Assembly (NCBI GenBank): GCA_910587155.1 | Contig: CAJULA010000012.1 | Span: 1 to 64,000, forward strand | Reading direction: 5' to 3' | DNA: 64,000 nt | Source: an uncultured Lachnospiraceae bacterium | GTDB taxonomy: Bacteria > Bacillota > Clostridia > Lachnospirales > Lachnospiraceae | Shown here: positions 50,849-59,595 of the stretch, one piece after another | Position numbering within the stretch: the stretch's first letter is position 1 | How the letters are laid out: every line of letters begins with the position of its first letter | The notes under the pieces: model-generated | Database searches by the model: none | The model's input: only the letters and a program-made list of their open reading frames with translations | Told to the model about the DNA's origin: nothing | Program-made: the position numbers and the translations under genes

Positions 50849-51979
50849 ATGGACATTTCGGCACTCCATGATTTTCATCCGTATGACACCGGACTTGAAC
50901 TGCCGGTAAAGGATTTGCTTGCTTCGTATCAGGGGCAGGGAGCCGCAGAGCGCGGTATGTGTGGGCGGGATGCTTTTATCGCTTTGCTGGCGGGTGTGGC
51001 GGCACTGCGCAGGACGCCGGGGATACCGGGGCCCGGGGAGGCGGGAGAGGAGTATTTTACGACACTTCCCATCTGCGCGGAGGAAGAGAGCAGGGAGGCG
51101 TGCAGGGCGCATCTGGAAAAGATATTTGGTATTACGGACAAAGATTCCATGCTGGATTTTTGCAGGCAGGAGATATTGTGCCACAGTCAGTATCTGGATT
51201 TTGAGGGATTCTGGGAAGGGCGACCGCCTTTTTCCATGTATCAGCTGCAGGACGGTGCCAGAGAATTTTTTACGGTGGCCAGGGATTTTTCCGCGCAGTT
51301 TTATGAGATCGTGGGACATCGGGGATATCTGGCCTGGGATATCAGCGAATGTGTGGGGCATCTGCGGGCAGGCTTTGCCTGTGGCCTGATCAGCCGCAGG
51401 GAACTGGATGATCTGGCGGAGCACTGGATCACGCAGGCGCAGATTTTTGGCAGCTGGCCGGAGTATGCCGCCAGTCTGGTATGCGGGCAGATGTACTGGG
51501 ATTTCCGGCATGGAACGAAACTGCCGCAGCTCCAGGAGGGACAAAAGCTGTGGATGCGGCTGGTGCATACTCTGCTGGAAGATAACAGGGCCTGGGGGAG
51601 CGGCCTGTGGTATGTACCCCCACGCAGGAAGGAATTTCTTCTGTGGCCGCCGCAATTAAAAAAATATCTGACGCATTGGGATGGCCCGGCGGGCTGTTTT
51701 GTCACCGATGAGATCACAATTGCAGGAAGGAAAGTGGGATGGTGCTATCGGGAGCAGCCGGATGGGGAACTCCCGGACAGCGGCTGGCGGTTTTTCGCGG
51801 GAGATGAGTCGGAGTCATATATTGATGATCCGTCTCATACGGAAGTATGCGAGCTGAATACGGTCTGCAATTATGATCCCGATATCCTCCCGCTGTTGGA
51901 CGCGCCGTATGGAAGCGCTTTTGCCAGAGGAGAGGACGGACAGTTTGAACCGGCAGGGTTTCCGGTGAGAACTGACTGA
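50849..51979 (+). CDS. DUF1266-Imm33 (DUF2185) two-domain protein
   Basis: A 376-aa cytosolic protein. The N-terminal ~200 residues match DUF1266 (IFGITDKDSMLDFCRQEI, YEIVGHRGYLAWDISECVGH, LRAGFACGLISRRELDDLAE, YAASLVCGQMYWDF). The C-terminal ~100 match Imm33/DUF2185 (CFVTDEITIAGRKVGWCYRE, DSGWRFFAGDESESYIDDP, NYDPDILPLLDAPYGSAF). Imm33 domains are predicted immunity proteins in polymorphic toxin loci, and DUF1266 often occurs in the same loci. The start at 50849 has GGGGGAAGGG upstream; earlier in-frame sequence is hydrophobic and poorly supported. The gene ends 15 bases before the P-loop ATPase gene, so it belongs to the same operon. Confidence 0.78.
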   Translation: MDISALHDFHPYDTGLELPVKDLLASYQGQGAAERGMCGRDAFIALLAGVAALRRTPGIPGPGEAGEEYFTTLPICAEEESREACRAHLEKIFGITDKDSMLDFCRQEILCHSQYLDFEGFWEGRPPFSMYQLQDGAREFFTVARDFSAQFYEIVGHRGYLAWDISECVGHLRAGFACGLISRRELDDLAEHWITQAQIFGSWPEYAASLVCGQMYWDFRHGTKLPQLQEGQKLWMRLVHTLLEDNRAWGSGLWYVPPRRKEFLLWPPQLKKYLTHWDGPAGCFVTDEITIAGRKVGWCYREQPDGELPDSGWRFFAGDESESYIDDPSHTEVCELNTVCNYDPDILPLLDAPYGSAFARGEDGQFEPAGFPVRTD

Positions 51980-51994
51980 AAGCAGAGGTGAGAC

Positions 51995-53332
51995 ATGTTA
52001 TATGTGAGAGCGGATCGTGTGGATCAGCTGCAGGACGTTTTTTATCCGGGGCCGCTTGCGGATGAAGCTGCCATCAGGAGATTTTATCAGGATACCACAG
52101 AGGCGAGAACCGGAGATCCTTATTCGGGGTTTGTTGAGAAGATGGCATTGCTGTTGGAAGACTCTCATATCTCGCTGATTCATAAATTATTTGTAGGCCA
52201 TGCCGGTGTGGGGAAGACGACGGAGTTGTACCGGTTGAAACATGCGGCGCAGGAGCAGGGATTTTTTACGTGCTTTGGCAGATGTGACATGGATTTGGAT
52301 TCCGGGGATATGGAGTACACAGATGTCCTGTTTTATATTCTTGACCTGCTTGTCAGCCGGGCATGTGAAGAAGGGCTTCGGATCAGCGATGCTGTTGTAA
52401 AAAAGATAGAGAACTACTGGAACAGTGATGCGGAACTGACCAGAACGATTTTCATGCAGGAAGGGATGGAGGTTTCGCTGGAGGCAGACGCCGCTGGCGG
52501 TATCAGGAAAGTACTTCATCTCCTGGCCGGGGTCAGGGCAATCCTGAAAAACAGTGCGGAATCCAAAAAGGAAATACGGATACAGATCGAACCCCGCAGC
52601 AGTGAGCTGATCAGGCAGATTGGAGAAGTCATAGCAGATATCAGAGAGGAATTACGAAAAAGAGGCCAGAGAGAAGTGCCGTTTGTGATCCTGGACGGCC
52701 TGGATAAGATTCCGCTGGGACAGGCAAGGAAGATTTTTCAGGAAAATGGATCAAGGTTTCAGGGACTGCAGCTTCATTTGCTTGTGACATTTCCGATTTC
52801 GTTATCCTATACACCGGAATATAAGGATATCCAGATATGGTTTCCAAGTCCGGAAAAACTTCCGATGATCAAGATCCGAAACTGGCAGCAGGGAGCGTAT
52901 GAGAGCGGTTATACGGAGGGATTTGACACGATAAAGGCAATGATTGAAAAACGTGCCAGTCTGTCTCTTTTTACGGAGGGCGCATTGGCCCTGCTGATCC
53001 GCGGGACGGGCGGTTATATCAGGGATTTGTTCCGCTGCATCTGTGATGCGGCTTTGCGGGCAAGGCTGAGGGGATCTGCCTTGATTGAGCAGGAAGACGC
53101 AGAAAAAGCACTGGCCGTTCTGGAATCAGACATCAATGGCCGTTACAGCGATGAACTGATCGGAAGGATGGAAGATATTTACAGAGGCAATAAATTTGTT
53201 TCTTCCTCAGAGGAAATTACGACACTTCTGCAGGTCGGCGCCGTACTGGAATATAATGGCGCCAGATGGTGTGATCTGCATCCGTTGGTTGAGAAATGGC
53301 TGTTGCAGAATCACAAAATAACCCGGTCGTGA
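51995..53332 (+). CDS. P-loop (STAND/AAA-like) ATPase of a probable conflict system
   Basis: A 445-aa cytosolic ATPase. Walker A is LFVGHAGVGKTTELYRLKHA (~residues 66-85), Walker B FVILDGLDKIPLGQA (~227-241), a sensor-1-like LLVTFPISLSYTP (~260), and a helical/winged C-terminal part (LIRGTGGYIRDLFRCICDAA, LLQVGAVLEYNGARWCDLHP). The layout is that of AAA_16/STAND NTPases without an attached effector. The start ATG 51995 follows AGAGGTGAG. The downstream TPR gene starts 14 bases after its end, so the two proteins likely form a complex, this one as nucleotide switch. The system is unnamed to my knowledge. Confidence 0.75.
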   Translation: MLYVRADRVDQLQDVFYPGPLADEAAIRRFYQDTTEARTGDPYSGFVEKMALLLEDSHISLIHKLFVGHAGVGKTTELYRLKHAAQEQGFFTCFGRCDMDLDSGDMEYTDVLFYILDLLVSRACEEGLRISDAVVKKIENYWNSDAELTRTIFMQEGMEVSLEADAAGGIRKVLHLLAGVRAILKNSAESKKEIRIQIEPRSSELIRQIGEVIADIREELRKRGQREVPFVILDGLDKIPLGQARKIFQENGSRFQGLQLHLLVTFPISLSYTPEYKDIQIWFPSPEKLPMIKIRNWQQGAYESGYTEGFDTIKAMIEKRASLSLFTEGALALLIRGTGGYIRDLFRCICDAALRARLRGSALIEQEDAEKALAVLESDINGRYSDELIGRMEDIYRGNKFVSSSEEITTLLQVGAVLEYNGARWCDLHPLVEKWLLQNHKITRS

Positions 53333-53346
53333 CGGAGGCGTGTTTT

Positions 53347-55113
53347 ATGACTGATGCTGCAACGAGCAACGAAGAGCAGCTTGCCATGCTGTTGCTGATT
53401 TTAAAGGAAGTAAGACAGGGAATCTGTCTGTTCCAGTCCGAAGATCAGGGTATGTGGGCCAATCTGATCAGAGAGAGACTGGGGAAAGAGCATGTGATAC
53501 TCCATAATATAGCAGATGATACAAAAGAGCGGGACATGGTGGGCGCCGGGGATTTCAGGATGTGGGCATCGCAATCGGAGGCGGGTGTTGTGGTTATTTA
53601 CAACCTTCAGGTACTGGGCCTGCGTTATGGCGATGAAGAGGCGATTGAAAAGCTGAATTTTATGCGGGATCAGCTCCTGTCCATCGGAAAGCTGTTGGTG
53701 CTGGGTGTATCTCCTTATTTTAAGATACTGCTTTCACGAAAGGCGAGAGATCTTTATTCTTGCATTATGTATCATTTTGCGTTTCGGGAACTGTCGGAAG
53801 AGAGTTCTGTTGCCTATGCGCCTGTCACATCGGAGCTTTGGGGCGATGATAACCTGGAAGCTGCAAGATACAGGGAAATGAAAGAACGGATACGCGGCAG
53901 TGGGGAAAAAGGAGATCTTTCTCTGTATCTGTCATGCATGAAAAGCTGGAATCTTATCAGAACCTATATTTCGTATCAGGAAAATGAATTTGTCGAATCG
54001 CTGGCCGAGGCGGCAGATCAGCAGTATCTGTGCAAAAATATGGAACCTGCGGATCTGGAAAATATATGGATTCTTGCTGCTACATGGCTTAATCTGGAAA
54101 AGGCGGAGAGAAGCGTCTTTTGGTATGAGAAAACGCTTTGCTTTGTGAGGGAACTGCTGGGTGAAAACCATGAGAGATATGCGGATGCGCTTGTGGAATA
54201 TGCCCGCTACTATCATGCGGTCAGCGATTATGACAAGTGTGAAGCATGTTACGATCATGCTGTAAAAATTTATGAGGAGACTGGCAGGAAATATTGTATC
54301 CGTGGCTGCGTGGCACTGAACCGGAAGGCAATTTTGTGCTGTGGCCGGGCAGAGTTTGACGGGGCGCTGGCGATCTATCGGGATCTGCTTTCTTATCAGA
54401 TAAAAAGATACGGCAGTCAGTATTACGGCAATGCATGCCTGTACAATAATATCGGCAGAGTGTATGAAGAGCAGGGCGATCTGACAGGCGCCCTGCAGCA
54501 GTATCAGAAGGTATTAAAGCTGCTTCATGATGAGGAAGGGGAAGAACCCAGGGGCGATCTGATCTGGGCGTATCAAAATCTGTGCAATCTATATTTGCAC
54601 AGCGGCGATGCAGACGCAGCATGGAACTATATCAAAAAAGCCGGGAAAGTGGTGGAAGATATTTATGGACAGAACTCCACACGCCTGATCAAAATCTATA
54701 ACAGTATGTCCGGTGTCTGGGAAATACGCATGCGTCCGGATAAAGTATGGGAATATCTGCAAAAGGCAGAGAGACTGATTGTGCAGACGCGAATGGAACA
54801 AAGTGAAGATGCCGCGGACATTTATTATAATATGGGAAGATTTCTGTATGTACAGGGTATACCATACAAAGCCATCCCCTGTTATCGGGCGGCCCTTTTG
54901 GTGCGGGAGAAAATATATGGCGGGAGAAACAAACTGACAGCATACTGCTATGAGAGGCTTGCCCAGGCACTGTACCGGATATCGGAGGATACAGAGGGCG
55001 AAAAATATGCGGCGAAAGCCAGAAAAGTTTATGTCGCTTTATTTGGCAGTCAGGATGAAAATGTCAAAAGAGTCGATGCCTATCTGAAGCCGGGAAAACG
55101 GGGGCGGCCCTGA
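53347..55113 (+). CDS. TPR protein with a degenerate NTPase-like N-terminal domain
   Basis: A 588-aa cytosolic protein. Residues ~10-150 (LAMLLLILKEVRQGICLFQS, LRYGDEEAIEKLNFMRDQLL, GKLLVLGVSPYFKILLSRKA) resemble the P-loop-like but Walker-less domain that precedes TPR arrays in some STAND-type proteins. Residues ~220-580 hold roughly eight tetratricopeptide repeats (e.g. AERSVFWYEKTLCFVRELLG, ACLYNNIGRVYEEQGDLTGA, CYERLAQALYRISEDTEGEK). No enzymatic effector domain is evident. The start at 53347 has GGAGG at 53335-53339; an in-frame ATG at 53296 overlaps the previous gene. TPRs probably recognise the trigger and pass it to the upstream ATPase. Confidence 0.75.
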   Translation: MTDAATSNEEQLAMLLLILKEVRQGICLFQSEDQGMWANLIRERLGKEHVILHNIADDTKERDMVGAGDFRMWASQSEAGVVVIYNLQVLGLRYGDEEAIEKLNFMRDQLLSIGKLLVLGVSPYFKILLSRKARDLYSCIMYHFAFRELSEESSVAYAPVTSELWGDDNLEAARYREMKERIRGSGEKGDLSLYLSCMKSWNLIRTYISYQENEFVESLAEAADQQYLCKNMEPADLENIWILAATWLNLEKAERSVFWYEKTLCFVRELLGENHERYADALVEYARYYHAVSDYDKCEACYDHAVKIYEETGRKYCIRGCVALNRKAILCCGRAEFDGALAIYRDLLSYQIKRYGSQYYGNACLYNNIGRVYEEQGDLTGALQQYQKVLKLLHDEEGEEPRGDLIWAYQNLCNLYLHSGDADAAWNYIKKAGKVVEDIYGQNSTRLIKIYNSMSGVWEIRMRPDKVWEYLQKAERLIVQTRMEQSEDAADIYYNMGRFLYVQGIPYKAIPCYRAALLVREKIYGGRNKLTAYCYERLAQALYRISEDTEGEKYAAKARKVYVALFGSQDENVKRVDAYLKPGKRGRP

Positions 55114-55128
55114 ACAGCGGCGTTTTGC

Positions 55129-55809
55129 TTACCCCATCAGTGCCTTCGCCAGAAAAAATATTGCCGGAACGAGCAGCGAAGGCAGCATATTCATGGTCTT
55201 AAATTTTTTGATTTCCAGGATACTGATGCCGGAAGCCGCGATCAGAAAGCCTCCCACGATGGAGAGCTCCGTCATAAATGCCGGCGAGAGAAATCCCTGC
55301 GCAAATCCGGCACAGAGGTAAATACTTCCCTGCCAGACAAACAGGACTGCGGCTGCCAGTGAGATACCGATCCCATAGGTAGAGGCCAGAACCATGGAAG
55401 TCACCAGATCCAGTGTGCCGTTCGTAAAGAGGTATGTGTGGTCATTGTACAGGGCACTGCGGATCGGTCCCAGAATAGAGAGCGTGCCGATACAGAAAAG
55501 CAGGATTGCGGTGGAAAGCCCCTGTCCCAGACCGTGGTTTCCTGTCCGGCTTACGAGCTTTTGAAATTTTCCGTCAATATCCAGCCAGTCACCGATCAGA
55601 CTTCCGACAGCCAGAGCGACGATAAACAGAACGGGATATTTGCTGTCCGGCATATTATTAACGATGGAATTGATTCCGATCCCCGCCGCCGCCAGTCCCA
55701 TGGCGTCAAACATAACCTTCTGCTGCTTTTCTCCTATACTTTTGCGAAACACACTTCCTGCCACACTGCCGATCAGAATGGTTGCCGTATTATAAAATGT
55801 CCCTGTCAT
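55129..55809 (-). CDS. DUF554 membrane protein
   Basis: A 226-aa membrane protein with about seven helices. DUF554 features: GTFYNTATILIGSVAGSVF at the N-terminus, KVMFDAMGLAAAGIGINSI, VALAVGSLIGDWLDIDGKF, LLFCIGTLSILGPIRSALYN and DLVTSMVLASTYGIGISLA. Function is unknown; a transporter role is possible. Met at 55809 (MTGTFYN) matches the family start better than the in-frame Met nine codons upstream. It is convergent with the TPR gene, 15 bases apart. Confidence 0.88.
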   Translation of the reverse strand: MTGTFYNTATILIGSVAGSVFRKSIGEKQQKVMFDAMGLAAAGIGINSIVNNMPDSKYPVLFIVALAVGSLIGDWLDIDGKFQKLVSRTGNHGLGQGLSTAILLFCIGTLSILGPIRSALYNDHTYLFTNGTLDLVTSMVLASTYGIGISLAAAVLFVWQGSIYLCAGFAQGFLSPAFMTELSIVGGFLIAASGISILEIKKFKTMNMLPSLLVPAIFFLAKALMG

Positions 55810-56058
55810 GATTGCTGTCTCTCTTTCCGGTTTCAAAGTAAAGCTCCTGCGGCATTTGGGAATGCTTGTGCAGGCATGGTGCCTGACTTTTGCGCGCGGG
55901 AATAAAAATAAGGATCGTGATAAAGATTGTCAATGTCTGTCACATTATAATAAAAAACTGAGGCAACGTAAATACCAAAGAGCATATAAAAATAAAATAC
56001 GTGCCAAATCATAGTTCCTGCCGCGTTTTCAATCCATCAAAAGAAAGGAAGTATACTT
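55810..56058. other. Divergent intergenic region
   Basis: AT-rich leader between DUF554 and the PfkB kinase. TATAAT occurs at ~55946-55951 without a good -35. GAAAGGAAG precedes ATG 56059. I see no operator or riboswitch. Confidence 0.3.
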
Positions 56059-56982
56059 ATGATCTATACACTTACCTGTAACCCTTCCCTGGATTACTTC
56101 GTAACCGTGGAGCAGTTTGCTTTACATAAGACCAACCGCACATCCGCCGAACAGATACTTCCCGGCGGCAAGGGCCTGAATGTATCCATGATGCTGCAAA
56201 ATCTGGGAACCGAGAGCACGGCGCTTGGCTTTACCGCAGGCTTTGCGGGGGATGAGATAAAGCGCCTTGCCGCAGTGCAGGGCATCCGCACGGATTTTAT
56301 TACCCTGGATGAGGGGTATTCCCGTATCAATATCAAACTGAACAATTATGAAGGTACGGAAATCAACGGTATGGGACCCGAGATTTCGCAGGAGGCGATG
56401 GAGGCTTTGTATCTGCGTACGGACAGGCTGCAGCCCGGTGATATCCTGGTGATGGCCGGAAGTATCCCGGCATCCGCGCCGGATGATCTCTATGCCCGGC
56501 TGATGGAACGGCTGTCGGCCCGGGAGATTCTTTTTGTCGTGGATACGACCGGGGAGCGCCTGCGGGAAGCCCTTTTTTATCGGCCCTTTCTGATCAAACC
56601 AAACAGGGATGAGCTGGCATCGCTGTTTGACGCGGACATAGCCGGCAGAAGGGATGCCGTGCCCTATGCCCTGCGTCTGCGGGAGATGGGGGCGCGCAAT
56701 GTGCTGATCTCCATGTCCGGCGAAGGCGCCGTGCTGGCGGATGAGACGGGAGCGGTATATGAGAGCCCTGCGCCTGCAGGAGATGTGATCAATGCGGTGG
56801 GAGCGGGCGATTCCATGGTGGCCGGATTTCTGGCCGGCTGGCAGCAGGCAGGAGATTTTTCCCATGCCTTTCTGACCGGCCTGGCAGCAGGCAGTGCCAG
56901 TGCGTTTTCGGAAAATTTTGCCACAAAAAAAGAGGTGGAAATGCTTCGCGCACAACTGCGCGCACCGGTGCGTATTTTATAA
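56059..56982 (+). CDS. PfkB-family kinase, 1-phosphofructokinase type
   Basis: A 307-aa ribokinase-superfamily enzyme. IYTLTCNPSLDYFVTVEQF at the N-terminus, PGGKGLNVSMMLQNLGTES (~residues 36-54), FLIKPNRDELASLF and the anion-hole/catalytic motif INAVGAGDSMVAGFLAGW (~240-257, catalytic Asp in GAGDS) place it with FruK/LacC. It phosphorylates fructose-1-phosphate or tagatose-6-phosphate with ATP. There is no fruR or PTS permease beside it, so the exact substrate is open; FruK is the first guess. Flagellar genes begin 90 bases downstream with their own promoter. Confidence 0.9.
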   Translation: MIYTLTCNPSLDYFVTVEQFALHKTNRTSAEQILPGGKGLNVSMMLQNLGTESTALGFTAGFAGDEIKRLAAVQGIRTDFITLDEGYSRINIKLNNYEGTEINGMGPEISQEAMEALYLRTDRLQPGDILVMAGSIPASAPDDLYARLMERLSAREILFVVDTTGERLREALFYRPFLIKPNRDELASLFDADIAGRRDAVPYALRLREMGARNVLISMSGEGAVLADETGAVYESPAPAGDVINAVGAGDSMVAGFLAGWQQAGDFSHAFLTGLAAGSASAFSENFATKKEVEMLRAQLRAPVRIL

Positions 56983-56997
56983 TTTTCGGGAAATGAC

Positions 56998-57024
56998 TAA
57001 AGTCTCAGAGGAAATAACCGATAC
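56998..57024 (+). promoter_or_regulatory. Sigma-28 promoter of the flgM operon
   Basis: TAAA (56998-57001), exactly 15 bases, ACCGATAC (57017-57024); consensus TAAA-N15-GCCGATAT. In full, TAAAGTCT-N11-ACCGATAC matches the enteric form too. flgM starts 50 bases downstream. Confidence 0.8.
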
Positions 57025-57073
57025 ACATAGTGAGATAACAACTACGCAATGATCCATGGAAGGAGGAAGTTTT

Positions 57074-57349
57074 ATGCGTATCGAAAGTTATACACAGGTG
57101 CAGCAGCTTTACCGCACGAAGAATACCGTAAAAGCTGAAAAGACCGCAAAGGGCAGCTTTTCCGATCAGTTACAGATTTCCAATATGGGAAAAGATATCC
57201 AGACAGCTAAGCAGGCTGTGGCAAATACACCCGATATCAGAGAAGAGATCACAGCGCCTATCAAGAGTGCGGTGCAGGAAGGAACCTATCAGGTAAGTGA
57301 AGAGAGCCTGGCGGCGAAGCTCTTTCAAAAATATAATGAAATGAGGTAA
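57074..57349 (+). CDS. flgM: Anti-sigma-28 factor FlgM
   Basis: A 91-aa protein. FlgM binds and holds sigma-28 until the hook is complete, then is exported. The N-terminus is disordered and export-competent (MRIESYTQVQQLYRTKN); the C-terminal half carries the sigma-binding helices with the family pattern DIREEITAPIKSAVQEGTY and VSEESLAAKLFQKYNE. AAGGAGGAAG before ATG 57074 sets the start. It opens the flgM-flgN-flgK-flgK-flgL-fliW block, the standard Firmicutes order, under a sigma-28 promoter, so it feeds back on its own synthesis. Confidence 0.92.
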   Translation: MRIESYTQVQQLYRTKNTVKAEKTAKGSFSDQLQISNMGKDIQTAKQAVANTPDIREEITAPIKSAVQEGTYQVSEESLAAKLFQKYNEMR

Positions 57350-57354
57350 TTCCG

Positions 57355-57873
57355 GTGGCAAGTTTGATTGACAACTTAATTTCGGTTTTGGAACAGGAGA
57401 ATGCGGAATACGAGATTTTGCTGGAATTATCGCGAAAGAAGACACCTGTGATCGTACAGGGTGACATTGTACGGCTGCAGGAAATCACGGATGAGGAACA
57501 GAACATTATCGACAGGATACACCGCCTTGAAACACAAAGGGAGGAGCATATCCACGATATTGCCAATGTTATCAACAAGGATGTTGGACAGCTGAAGCTG
57601 GAGAATCTGATTCAGATGTTTGCGAACAATCCGAGAGAACAGAAAGCGCTTTCGGAAATACATGACAAACTCCACGACACACTGGCACTGATGCAGAATG
57701 TGAATGCGCAGAACAGGGAACTGTTAAACGGGGCGCTGGAAATGGTGGAATTTGATCTGAATCTTCTCCAGTCCTTCAAGAGGGCGCCGGAGACAGCCAA
57801 TTATAACCGGGGCGCATACAGCGCCGGAAGTATAATGGGCGTGGACAGAGGGAACTTTGACGCGAAACAGTAA
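57355..57873 (+). CDS. flgN: FlgN-family export chaperone
   Basis: A 172-aa, mostly helical cytosolic protein with a long coiled coil (LISVLEQENAEYEILLELSR, QEITDEEQNIIDRIHRLETQ, QNVNAQNRELLNGALEMVEF). FlgN binds the C-termini of FlgK and FlgL and brings them to the flagellar export gate. GTG 57355 is the start: it lies 5 bases after the flgM stop with GAGGT upstream, and no nearby ATG fits. The disordered Gly/Asn-rich tail (YNRGAYSAGSIMGVDRG) is typical. It precedes the two flgK genes it would serve. Confidence 0.88.
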   Translation: MASLIDNLISVLEQENAEYEILLELSRKKTPVIVQGDIVRLQEITDEEQNIIDRIHRLETQREEHIHDIANVINKDVGQLKLENLIQMFANNPREQKALSEIHDKLHDTLALMQNVNAQNRELLNGALEMVEFDLNLLQSFKRAPETANYNRGAYSAGSIMGVDRGNFDAKQ

Positions 57874-57894
57874 GTTGGTAAAGAGGTGATAATT

Positions 57895-59574
57895 ATGTCG
57901 TTAATGGCAAATTTATTCGTAGGCCAGTCAGGCTTACAGACAAGTCAGAATGCGCTGAATACAACAGCTCACAATATGTCCAATCTGGACACGACAGGAT
58001 ATACCAGGCAGCAGGTAATGCAGAGTGATATGTATTACAATACGGTTGCCCGTAATCCCGCCGCCATTTCCCCCAAACAGCTCGGTCAGGGTGTTGCCTA
58101 CTCCAAGGTAAGGCAGGTCAGAGACCAGTTCCTTGATCAGACATACAGAAGAGAATCGGGCAGGAGCGCATATTATACCGCTTCTTATGAGACGATGTCT
58201 CAGGTGGAGACGATTCTCGGTGAGATGCATGGCGCTACCTTTAATAATGCCATGGACAATATTCAGCGTGCCATAGACGAGCTCGCCAAGACGCCGACGG
58301 ATTCCGTCGTACAGGGTCTGGTGATCCAGCGGGCAGCTGCGTTTATTGACAGTGCGCAGGGGGTTTATCAGGGACTGTGTGATTATCAGGACAATCTGAA
58401 CATGCAGATCGAGGCTGATGTAAAAAAAATGAATGAATATGCCCATCAGCTGTTTACGTTGAATCAGCGGATCGTGCGGGTGGAAGCGGGCGGCAAAGAG
58501 ACTGCCAATGACCTGCGGGATGCCAGAAATCAGATACTGGATGAACTGGGGGCCATGGCGAGGATATCTTATAAAGAAGATACCTTTGGCAATGTGACCG
58601 TGCAGCTGGAAGGCCATGATTTTGTCTCCAGAAATATGGTATTTGAAATTGGCCTGGAACAGGATAATATCACCGGATTTTATACGCCATTCTGGAAATC
58701 CGATGCGGATTATACGATCGGAGAAGACGGTATCAAGCATTATAATACGGAAGGGGCGGAAGTATTCAACCTGCGTGCGACCATATCCTCCCTGGCCAAT
58801 ACCGATGTGGGTGGGACAAAGGCCAAACTGCTGGCCAGAGGGACGAAGCGCGCCAATTATACGGATCTTCTGGATGAGAATGCCTATAACAGGGATATTT
58901 CACAGTCTATCGTGATGAATATGCAGGCGGAATTTGACCAGCTGATTCATGCGGTGACGACAAAGATCAATGGGATTCTGGCCGGAGCAGCCGATCAGAA
59001 GACGGGCTATCTGTGTGAAAAAGTAGTGGTAAACGGGGAAGAAACCTACCAGCCCATTCAGCTTTTCAAAAAGAAAGTGACAGAAGGATATGATTATAAT
59101 TCGCTTACCGGCGAATGGGAATATAATCAGGAGGATGTGAACGAGAAAGAAACGCAGTATACGACGATGAATCTGATCGTCAATCCGGCGCTGCTCAAAG
59201 AGCCGACCAAGCTGGGACTGCGACGGCCGGACGGGAAAGAGGATTATCAGACGGCAGCCAAACTGGCGGAAGCATTCCAGACGGATGAACTGCATCTGAA
59301 TCCCAATATCAGGATGAAAACAAATTTTGCGGATTATTATTCCGATCTGGTGTCCCAGGTGGCCAATACCGGTTCGGCGCTTTATAAAATCTGTGAGACG
59401 CAGGCGGGGACCGTGGAGGCAACCTGCTATGCCAGAGAGCAGATCATGGGTGTTTCTTCCGACGAAGAGATGACCAATATGATCAAATTCCAGAACGCAT
59501 ATAATGCTGCCAGCCGTTATATCAACGTGGTCAATGAGATGCTGGCGCATCTCCTCAACAGCCTGGCAGGCTGA
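57895..59574 (+). CDS. flgK: Hook-filament junction protein FlgK (first copy)
   Basis: A 559-aa exported junction protein. The N-terminal D0 helix (FVGQSGLQTSQNALNTTAHN, MSNLDTTGYTRQQVMQ) is the rod/hook/FlgK signature (xxxALxxxxxNIANxxTxGYxRQ), and the C-terminal D0 (MTNMIKFQNAYNAASRYINV, VNEMLAHLLNSLAG) closes the coiled core. The middle ~300 residues are domain D1-D2. ATG 57895 is preferred over 57886 because AAAGAGGTG sits before it. A longer paralogue follows 21 bases later. Both should assemble between hook and filament; this copy is shorter. Confidence 0.9.
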   Translation: MSLMANLFVGQSGLQTSQNALNTTAHNMSNLDTTGYTRQQVMQSDMYYNTVARNPAAISPKQLGQGVAYSKVRQVRDQFLDQTYRRESGRSAYYTASYETMSQVETILGEMHGATFNNAMDNIQRAIDELAKTPTDSVVQGLVIQRAAAFIDSAQGVYQGLCDYQDNLNMQIEADVKKMNEYAHQLFTLNQRIVRVEAGGKETANDLRDARNQILDELGAMARISYKEDTFGNVTVQLEGHDFVSRNMVFEIGLEQDNITGFYTPFWKSDADYTIGEDGIKHYNTEGAEVFNLRATISSLANTDVGGTKAKLLARGTKRANYTDLLDENAYNRDISQSIVMNMQAEFDQLIHAVTTKINGILAGAADQKTGYLCEKVVVNGEETYQPIQLFKKKVTEGYDYNSLTGEWEYNQEDVNEKETQYTTMNLIVNPALLKEPTKLGLRRPDGKEDYQTAAKLAEAFQTDELHLNPNIRMKTNFADYYSDLVSQVANTGSALYKICETQAGTVEATCYAREQIMGVSSDEEMTNMIKFQNAYNAASRYINVVNEMLAHLLNSLAG

Positions 59575-59595
59575 GGGAGGTAAAGGAGGAAGAGT

